The notes under the pieces: generated by a model
The model's database searches: none
Seen by the model: only the letters and a program-made list of their open reading frames with translations
Told to the model about the DNA's origin: nothing
Shown: positions 1 through 4,817 of the stretch, one piece after another
How the letters are laid out: every line of letters starts with the position of its first letter
Position numbering within the stretch: the first letter of the stretch is position 1
Position numbers and translations under genes: made by a program
Assembly: GCA_905479615.1 (NCBI GenBank)
Contig: CAJQNH010000104.1
Span: forward strand, 1-8,091
Length of the DNA: 8,091 nucleotides
Source: an uncultured Eudoraea sp.
GTDB taxonomy: Bacteria; Bacteroidota; Bacteroidia; Flavobacteriales; Flavobacteriaceae
Direction of reading: 5' to 3'

Positions 1-678
1 AATAGTATTTGTGGTACGATTTGATTCAATCCTGCCACTATGGAAGGAACGGTAAGCATCATCTGCCTCATATGGTTCTCCACCAATAACTTTGCAATTA
101 TCTCCAAAATAATGTGCCGCCAAAGCCGTACCCGCAATTAATCCTCCCCCTCCAATAGGGGCAAATATGTAATCTAATCCGGGATAATCTTCCAATAACT
201 CCATGGCTGCAGTCCCTTGTCCAATTATTACATTCCTGTCATTTGAAGGATGAATAAAAGTAGCGCCTGTTTCCGTGGCAATTTTACAGGCTTTAGCTTC
301 ACGGGCCTCAATTGTTGGTTCACACATTACAATATTTCCGCCGTATTGATTTACAGCAACTTTTTTAACCTCAGGCGCATTCGATGGCATTACTATATAT
401 GCCTTTACGTTAAGGCTCTGAGCTGCAAGTGAGAGTGCTTGGGCAAAATTCCCTGATGAATGTGTAACAACGCCATTGGCTCTTTCTTTTTCCGATAATA
501 ACAATATAGCATTGGTAGCGCCTCGCATTTTATAGGCACCCATTCTTTGAAAGTTCTCACATTTAAAGAACAATTTTGCCCCGGCTATGTCATTTAATAA
601 ACGGGACGTGAGTACTGGCGTACGATGCACATATGGTTTTATTCTAATATGGCAGTCAAGAAGTTGATTTCTATACAT
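1..678 (-). CDS. Serine racemase / threonine dehydratase-like PLP enzyme (3' end outside window)
   Basis: The 226 visible residues belong to a fold-type II pyridoxal-phosphate enzyme that would deaminate serine or threonine, racemise serine, or eliminate water from 3-hydroxyaspartate. Visible motifs: GAYKMRGA with the PLP lysine K50; HSSGN at 73-77, where S75 aligns with the re-face serine (S84) of mammalian serine racemase; the phosphate-binding glycine loop GGGG at 176-179; and E201, A205, D207 in EPYEADD, matching the Mg/Ca site E210/A214/D216 of serine racemase. The family is usually about 310-320 residues, so roughly 90 residues lie beyond the left edge, and a C-terminal ACT domain cannot be excluded. 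The ATG at 678 is the only good start, because an in-frame stop lies one codon upstream. It follows gldD by 40 bases on the same strand and may be the last gene of that operon. The dehydratase/racemase class is secure; the exact substrate is not. Confidence 0.9.
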   Translation of the reverse strand, partial: MYRNQLLDCHIRIKPYVHRTPVLTSRLLNDIAGAKLFFKCENFQRMGAYKMRGATNAILLLSEKERANGVVTHSSGNFAQALSLAAQSLNVKAYIVMPSNAPEVKKVAVNQYGGNIVMCEPTIEAREAKACKIATETGATFIHPSNDRNVIIGQGTAAMELLEDYPGLDYIFAPIGGGGLIAGTALAAHYFGDNCKVIGGEPYEADDAYRSFHSGRIESNRTTNTI

Positions 679-718
679 AGATTACAAATCAGATTCATAT
701 GCGGAGTATATGCCTTTG

Positions 719-1276
719 TTATTCCTTCCATCGGAGTGATTCCATTATTCTCCTTATATCCTTTTGCAAATAGATAGCAGCGGGATAAATAGAATCATAA
801 TTGGGCTTTACTTTAAAGTAAAGGGATCCTGTTACAAAATGTTGAGTACTGTCTGTCACATAAAATTGGGCCTGTGATGCGGCATCCCCTAATACTTCGT
901 AGAACATGCCATACACGCTGTCTTTTTCATTAATAAATGGCTGTTCCGTAATGTTATCGGCCTTAACAACGTGTTCATAGGACAATTTTTGCGCATCTGC
1001 CAACAATTCCTCCAAATTATTGTGCACTTCCTTATAGGTTATAAAAATAGACCCTTTCATCAAAGGGTAGTCCAGGGTAACAGAAAAATTTTTATTCTTT
1101 TTAATTTTGGCTTGTGAATTATGCTCAAATTGGAATTTATCTGTAACCATTAATTCTACAGGAGAATCTGGGTATTCTAATCGAAGCATAGCTTTCGGTT
1201 TTGGCAGAGCGTCATCACCACATGAAACCAATACTATACCCAATATCAGAGTAACTAAATATAACTTAGGATTCAT
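719..1276 (-). CDS. gldD: Gliding motility lipoprotein GldD
   Basis: This 185-residue lipoprotein belongs to the Gld set that supports gliding and type IX secretion in Bacteroidota; its biochemical role is not known. The N-terminus is a lipoprotein signal: a hydrophobic stretch at 5-17 followed by LVSC, with C19 as the lipidated cysteine. Mature GldD proteins characteristically begin soon after with a proline/lysine stretch leading into a YP-containing strand, seen here as PKPKAMLRLEYP (residues 26-37). The rest is soluble and lacks further membrane segments, so it probably sits in the periplasm on a membrane anchor. Its ATG lies inside the end of gldE, with an 11-base overlap (ATGAATCCTAA), which implies translational coupling and co-regulation with gldE. 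Length and context match the family. Function is inherited from the family, not visible in the sequence. Confidence 0.93.
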   Translation of the reverse strand: MNPKLYLVTLILGIVLVSCGDDALPKPKAMLRLEYPDSPVELMVTDKFQFEHNSQAKIKKNKNFSVTLDYPLMKGSIFITYKEVHNNLEELLADAQKLSYEHVVKADNITEQPFINEKDSVYGMFYEVLGDAASQAQFYVTDSTQHFVTGSLYFKVKPNYDSIYPAAIYLQKDIRRIMESLRWKE

Positions 1277-2522
1277 TAGGCAAGGTTACTTTAATTTGCT
1301 TTAATCGTTTTCTGTCCAGGCTCTCCACTAAAAACTGGAAGTCCTTAAAAGTTACAATTTCGCCCCGTTTAGGAAAACTCCCCGCTATTTCCAATACAAA
1401 CCCGGCTATTGTTTCCGACTCCCCTTTATGCGCTTCAAAAATTTCCTCATTTTCAATTTTTGCTACTCTGTAGAAGTCCTTTAATGTTGTTTTCCCTTCA
1501 AAAATATAAGTAAAGTCGTCCAGTTTGGAAAAAATCAAGTCTTCATCGTCAAATTCATCAGAAATATCCCCAACAATTTCTTCAATTATATCCTCTAAGG
1601 TAACAATCCCTGAAGTCCCTCCATACTCATCCACAACAACCGCAAGGTGGTTTTTTTTATCCTGGAATTCCAAAAGGAGGTCATCAAGTTTTTTGTTTTC
1701 AGGTACAAAATATGGCTCCCTGATTAGCGTTAACCAATTAAAATTTTTCCTGTCTATATACGGGAGTAAGTCTTTAACATAGAGAACTCCTAAAACATTA
1801 TCCATATTTTCTGAAAATACTGGGATTCTGGAATATCCATGCTGCTTAATTTCTTCCAAAACCTCCGTGAATTTCATATCCTCACTAAGAGCGAAGATAT
1901 CAATACGCGGTCTCATCACCTGTTTTGTGTCTGTATTGCCAAAGGAAACAATTCCCTGTAAAATTTTTTGCTCTTCTTTCGTGGTGTCCCCTTCTGATGT
2001 AAGCTCAAGTGCCTGTGAAAGTTGATCTACACTTAAACCGGATTTCTGTTTTCCCAGTCTGTTATGCATAAATATAGTTGCAGAACGCATCGGAGAACTA
2101 AGAGGTGTTAAAAGTATATCAAGAATCTTTAATGGGTAAGCCATAAAAAGTGAAAACTCAAATCTATTTCTATTCGCGTAGATCTTAGGAAGAATTTCAC
2201 CAAACATTAAAATTAAAAAAGTAGCTACCAAAACTTCCAGTAAAAAACGAACTGATACAAATCCAAATAATTGATAATTAATTTTCGAAAATATGATGTC
2301 TCCTATGGAATTAAACAAAAGAACAATCCCAATATTAATTGCATTATTAGAAATCAAGATTGTTGCGAGTAGTTTTTTTGGGCGTTCTAATAACTTAACC
2401 ACTATTTTCCCTCTGGCAGTCTTCTTTTCCTCTATTTCATTTAAATCGGTTTGAGACAAGCCAAAAAAAGCCACTTCAGCACCTGAAATCAGGCCTGAGC
2501 AAATTAAAAGCAGCAACAGCAT
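1266..2522 (-). CDS. gldE: Gliding motility-associated protein GldE (CNNM/CBS/CorC_HlyC type), main reading frame
   Basis: The frame encodes 418 residues with the hemolysin C/CorC architecture. A CNNM/DUF21 membrane domain spans about 1-160, with hydrophobic segments near 1-20, 50-72, 86-106 and 122-142 and the motif GEILPK at 108-113. A CBS pair spans about 200-320, with VMRPRIDI at 202-209 and the hallmark VDEYGGTSGIVTLEDIIEEIVG between 297 and 318. A CorC_HlyC domain covers about 333-414. GldE is required for or enhances gliding in flavobacteria and is thought to work with GldD; related proteins are implicated in Mg or Co transport. The frame starts at ATG 2522, which places it directly on the first membrane segment and leaves out the short leader GldE proteins normally carry. 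That leader is found upstream in another frame (2522-2593). The gene overlaps gldD by 11 bases and follows ssb. Identification is firm; the start is uncertain. Confidence 0.92.
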   Translation of the reverse strand: MLLLLLICSGLISGAEVAFFGLSQTDLNEIEEKKTARGKIVVKLLERPKKLLATILISNNAINIGIVLLFNSIGDIIFSKINYQLFGFVSVRFLLEVLVATFLILMFGEILPKIYANRNRFEFSLFMAYPLKILDILLTPLSSPMRSATIFMHNRLGKQKSGLSVDQLSQALELTSEGDTTKEEQKILQGIVSFGNTDTKQVMRPRIDIFALSEDMKFTEVLEEIKQHGYSRIPVFSENMDNVLGVLYVKDLLPYIDRKNFNWLTLIREPYFVPENKKLDDLLLEFQDKKNHLAVVVDEYGGTSGIVTLEDIIEEIVGDISDEFDDEDLIFSKLDDFTYIFEGKTTLKDFYRVAKIENEEIFEAHKGESETIAGFVLEIAGSFPKRGEIVTFKDFQFLVESLDRKRLKQIKVTLPNES

Positions 2523-2593
2523 TAAATTTTTAATGTAAAAGTGCCATCAATTACTAGAAAATTTAAAAATAAACTAAGGGGGTCAGGATCCAA
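2522..2593 (-). other. Out-of-frame 5' piece of gldE (23-codon leader ORF ending in TAATG)
   Basis: Reading from TTG 2593 gives 23 codons beginning (L/M)DPDPLSLFLNFLVI and ending at TAA 2524-2522. From memory, GldE proteins usually begin with a short DP(D/E)P segment followed by hydrophobic residues, so this looks like the expected GldE N-terminus. It lies in the frame offset by one base from the main gldE frame. The TAA shares one base with the ATG of the main frame (TAATG), so ribosomes ending here could restart at once. A single-base change in the A/T run TTAAAAATTTAATG (2531-2518) would fuse the two into about 442 residues, near the usual GldE length. It starts 23 bases after the ssb stop, a normal operon spacing. 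It could be a real frameshift, a sequencing error, or a coupled leader peptide. Confidence 0.65.
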
Positions 2594-2616
2594 TAGTCAA
2601 AATTTACTTTATTTGT

Positions 2617-3084
2617 TTAGAATGGTAAATCATCACCCTGTACCTGCTCATCTACAGCTTGTGTTTCCCTTGTGGAATTTGGTTGGTTTGCTTCTGAATT
2701 TGTTTGAATTTTTGGAGTATTGGCGGAAGCATTAGCTGTACTTTCCTTCTTTGTAGAAAGAAACGTAAAGTCCTGTACATGAACCTCTGTCGTGTATCTG
2801 TTATTACCATCCTCTCCTTGCCATTGACGGGTTTTCAATCTCCCTTCCACATATATCTTATCTCCCTTACTAAGGTACTTTTCACATATTTCTGCCGCCT
2901 TATTACGAACAACAATATTATGCCACTCCGTATTGATCACCTTTTCTCCAGTTTGCTTATTGGTATAAGTCTCATTTGTTGCGACAGGAAATCTACCAAT
3001 ACAGTTACCGCCATCAAAATAGTGCATTTTTACTTCGTCTCCCAGATGCCCGATTAGCATCACTTTATTCAATGTTCCGCTCAT
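2617..3084 (-). CDS. ssb: Single-stranded DNA-binding protein SSB
   Basis: At 155 residues this is a standard bacterial SSB, which coats single-stranded DNA during replication, recombination and repair and recruits partner enzymes. The OB fold occupies about residues 3-112, opening with LNKVMLIGHLG (5-15). It contains the aromatic DNA-stacking positions expected of the family, such as W54 in TEWHNIVV and W88 in TRQWQG. A flexible Asn/Thr/Gln/Ser-rich linker (about 113-145) leads to the acidic tip DDLPF at 151-155, the docking peptide for partner proteins. The gene sits 15 bases downstream of the mutY stop and 23 bases upstream of the gldE leader start, so it is probably in one transcript with both. 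SSB/MutY adjacency fits a shared role in genome maintenance. Nothing is missing or unusual. Confidence 0.96.
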   Translation of the reverse strand: MSGTLNKVMLIGHLGDEVKMHYFDGGNCIGRFPVATNETYTNKQTGEKVINTEWHNIVVRNKAAEICEKYLSKGDKIYVEGRLKTRQWQGEDGNNRYTTEVHVQDFTFLSTKKESTANASANTPKIQTNSEANQPNSTRETQAVDEQVQGDDLPF

Positions 3085-3099
3085 AATAAATCAATAATA

Positions 3100-4149
3100 T
3101 CAAAAGTACGAATTTTTAAGGGTTTTTATAAAATCTGCAATTAAAACTGGTACAGGATATTTATCCAACTCCATAGGTGACAATCCATCTTCTAAACGAT
3201 CTGATGTTTTCACTATCCAGAACTTCGTATGCAAGTGTTGATGTGATAATTTATGTACGATAGCTTTATCTGATGATTCATATACCAGATGGGGTTCCTC
3301 CAAAGTCAAAATTTCCGGCAATCTTTGTTTTATCTCTTTAACCCCTATTTCCTCGCGGGTTTCCAATAACGGAAATTCATACAAATTTTGCCAAATACCT
3401 TTTCCCGATCTTTTAATGAGATGCGTATTTCTTTCTTCATCTAAAACTACCAGATAATTAAAAAAACGCTTTTTTACCTTTGCCTTTTTTAATTTTACCG
3501 GGTATTTATCAATACTGTTTGTCTGAAGTGCCACACAAGTCTCATTTAATGGGCAGGTTAAACAAAGAGGCTTTTTAGGAGCACACTGAAGTGCGCCAAA
3601 TTCCATAATTCCCTGATTGTAATCTCTAATGTTCTCTGAACTCAAAACTTTCCGGGCAAGGTTTTTAAAATATGTTATTCCTTCAGAAGCATTTATTGGA
3701 ATATCAACGCCAAAATATCTTGATAATACTCTATAAACATTACCATCTACAACTGCTTCAGGTAGGTTATAACTTATGGAGGCTATGGCACTTGCCGTAT
3801 AATCTCCTACCCCTTTTAATTTCAGTAATTCTTTATAAGTAGCAGGAAAGTTCCCCTTGTATTCTTCAACTACTTTTTTGGCGGTAAAGTGCAGGTTTCT
3901 GGCACGGGAATAGTAGCCAAGTCCCTGCCAAAGTTTTAAAACTTTTTCTTCACTTGCATCCGCCAGGTCATAAACAGTTGGGAATTCTTTAATAAACTTA
4001 ATATAATAAGGCGTTCCTTGAGCCACTCGTGTTTGTTGCAACATTATTTCTGAAAGCCATATCCTGTATGGGTCGGTGGTATTTCTCCAGGGAAGTGACC
4101 TTTTGTTTTCAGAATACCAAAGAAGAATTATTTTTGAAAACGTCATCAC
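3100..4149 (-). CDS. mutY: A/G-specific adenine DNA glycosylase MutY
   Basis: MutY removes adenine mispaired with 8-oxoguanine or guanine in base excision repair. The 349 residues contain the whole expected set. LPWRNTTDPYRIWLSEIMLQQT (19-40) carries the catalytic glutamate E34. The helix-hairpin-helix is LKGVGDYTASAIAS (111-124), followed by the catalytic aspartate D135 in VVDGNVYR. The 4Fe-4S loop has cysteines at 189, 196, 199 and 205 with spacing C-x6-C-x2-C-x5-C. The C-terminal part (about 228-345) is the NUDIX-like domain that reads 8-oxoguanine, with an LSH (301-303) in place of the common FSH loop. Two adjacent ATGs (4149 and 4146) are possible starts. It is divergent from the HU gene and leads the minus-strand operon into ssb. 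Length and motifs suggest a functional protein. Confidence 0.97.
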   Translation of the reverse strand: MMTFSKIILLWYSENKRSLPWRNTTDPYRIWLSEIMLQQTRVAQGTPYYIKFIKEFPTVYDLADASEEKVLKLWQGLGYYSRARNLHFTAKKVVEEYKGNFPATYKELLKLKGVGDYTASAIASISYNLPEAVVDGNVYRVLSRYFGVDIPINASEGITYFKNLARKVLSSENIRDYNQGIMEFGALQCAPKKPLCLTCPLNETCVALQTNSIDKYPVKLKKAKVKKRFFNYLVVLDEERNTHLIKRSGKGIWQNLYEFPLLETREEIGVKEIKQRLPEILTLEEPHLVYESSDKAIVHKLSHQHLHTKFWIVKTSDRLEDGLSPMELDKYPVPVLIADFIKTLKNSYF

Positions 4150-4164
4150 TTAAATACTAAGGAG

Positions 4165-4172
4165 CAAAAGTA
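4165..4172 (-). promoter_or_regulatory. Candidate -7 box for mutY operon
   Basis: On the minus strand the bases read TACTTTTG, fitting the Bacteroidota -7 consensus TAnnTTTG, about 16 bases before the mutY ATG. I find no clear -33 TTG at the expected distance, so the call rests on the -7 match and its position. The leader would be only about 10 bases. Confidence 0.4.
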
Positions 4173-4226
4173 AGAGTTTATATACTTAAAATTAGTTGAT
4201 TAAGATGAAAGAATGAATTTAATTTA

Positions 4227-4234
4227 TATATTTG
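4227..4234 (+). promoter_or_regulatory. Candidate -7 box for the HU gene
   Basis: TATATTTG matches the Bacteroidota consensus TAnnTTTG and lies 37 bases before the HU ATG, giving a leader of about 30 bases. The expected -33 element 19-21 bases upstream is not recognisable (GATG instead of TTTG). It faces away from the mutY box, about 55 bases distant. Confidence 0.45.
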
Positions 4235-4271
4235 CAAGCTTGAAAAACTTACAGAAATCTAAAATACTAAA

Positions 4272-4562
4272 ATGACGAAAGCGGACATTGTATCGAGAAT
4301 CTCAGAAAAACTGGGTATAGAAAAAGGAGACGTGCAAGCAACTGTTGAAAGTTTTATGGAAGAAGTGAAATCTTCCTTAGAAAATGGAGATAATGTTTAT
4401 CTCAGAGGATTTGGCAGTTTTATTATTAAGACAAGAGCGGAAAAAACAGGTAGAAATATTTCAAAAAATACTACTATAAAAATTCCGGCTCATAACATTC
4501 CGGCATTTAAACCTGCTAAGGTCTTTGTAGAGGGAGTAAAAAGCAACGTAAAAGTAAAATAA
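4272..4562 (+). CDS. HU/IHF family DNA-binding protein
   Basis: This 96-residue protein is a histone-like HU/IHF subunit that bends and compacts DNA as a dimer. It follows the family pattern: N-terminal helices (MTKADIVSRISEKLGI at 1-16, then about 18-38); the saddle strand with RGFGSF at 45-50; and the DNA-wrapping arm with GRN at 60-62 and KIPAHNIPAFKP at 70-81, including the proline at position 77 that would intercalate at the arm tip. A short basic tail (VKSNVKVK) ends the protein. The start has an A-rich leader and no Shine-Dalgarno sequence, usual for this phylum. It is divergent from mutY and followed after 25 bases by the tiny basic gene at 4588, with no terminator between, so the two are probably co-transcribed. 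Whether it forms homodimers or pairs with a second HU elsewhere cannot be seen. Confidence 0.95.
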   Translation: MTKADIVSRISEKLGIEKGDVQATVESFMEEVKSSLENGDNVYLRGFGSFIIKTRAEKTGRNISKNTTIKIPAHNIPAFKPAKVFVEGVKSNVKVK

Positions 4563-4587
4563 TAACAGTAACAAAAAGTATATTTTC

Positions 4588-4677
4588 ATGCCGAGTGGTA
4601 AAAAAAGAAAAAGACATAAGGTAGCTACCCACAAACGAAAAAAACGTAGGAGAGCTAACCGCCACAAGAAAAAGTAG
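4588..4677 (+). CDS. 29-residue highly basic protein, probable small ribosomal protein
   Basis: A short ORF starts ATG CCG AGT GGT and encodes MPSGKKRKRHKVATHKRKK followed by ten more residues ending RHKKK. About two thirds of the residues are Lys, Arg or His and there are no acidic residues. That composition is typical of small rRNA-binding proteins (compare Thx, bL34 and bL36), not of an accidental ORF in AT-rich DNA. The gene sits 25 bases after the HU stop and ahead of rng, a plausible place for a translation-linked gene. I recall that a tiny basic protein specific to Bacteroidota ribosomes has been described (name bL38), and this could be it, but I cannot verify that. Its last codons (AAG AAA AAG TAG) form the left arm of the following terminator. 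The coding call is fairly strong; the ribosomal role is an inference from composition. Confidence 0.75.
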   Translation: MPSGKKRKRHKVATHKRKKRRRANRHKKK

Positions 4678-4695
4678 TTATCTAACTACTTTTTC
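4668..4695 (+). terminator. Hairpin terminator overlapping the small ORF's stop codon
   Basis: GAAAAAGTAGTTA (4668-4680) is an exact inverted copy of TAACTACTTTTTC (4683-4695), separated by TC. This gives a stem of up to 13 pairs (12 with a 4-base loop). The five Ts and the following CATTTTAT supply a weak U-rich tail, and the A-run on the other side makes it potentially bidirectional. The TAG stop of the 29-residue ORF is inside the left arm. It would end or attenuate the HU transcript before rng. Confidence 0.7.
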
Positions 4696-4717
4696 ATTTT
4701 ATACGTTCATTGACATA

Positions 4718-4798
4718 GAAATTCATAAAAGAATTTCAACGGGTTTATACAACCTGTGACAACTATTGTTTAATCCATTCGCCCTATTGTATAGGTGC
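4718..4798 (+). promoter_or_regulatory. Structured 5' leader of rng (three successive hairpins)
   Basis: Three inverted repeats lie in the leader. GAAATTC/GAATTTC (4718-4724 and 4731-4737) has a 6-base loop. ACGGGTT/AACCTGT (4739-4745 and 4751-4757) has one G-U pair and a 5-base loop. GCCCTAT/ATAGG-U-GC (4781-4787 and 4791-4798) has one bulged U and a 3-base loop. They occupy most of the interval between the preceding terminator and the rng start. In Escherichia coli the rne leader hairpins mediate autoregulation by RNase E; a similar role here is an inference. No TAnnTTTG box was found in this interval, so the rng promoter is unidentified. Confidence 0.4.
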
Positions 4799-4817
4799 CG
4801 AATATAAATTGAATCAG

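Noticed and set aside
696..712. Inverted/direct CATAT repeat between gldD and the racemase-like gene, considered as a terminator
   Set aside because: A five-pair A/T-rich stem without a T tract is too weak to call.
2518..2535. Programmed ribosomal -1 frameshift site in gldE
   Set aside because: The sequence TTA AAA ATT TAA does not give an X XXY YYZ heptamer in the leader frame, and no downstream stem or pseudoknot was evident, so an indel or TAATG restart is the simpler reading.
2704..3057. 117-codon open frame on the plus strand opposite ssb
   Set aside because: It is a shadow of the ssb coding sequence; ssb has a complete OB fold and an acidic tip, and this frame has no recognisable motif.
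4710..4750. Sigma70-like promoter (TTGACA at 4710-4715, TATAC near 4746-4750) for rng
   Set aside because: Spacing is about 30 bases, far from 17, and Bacteroidota use a different -33/-7 consensus.
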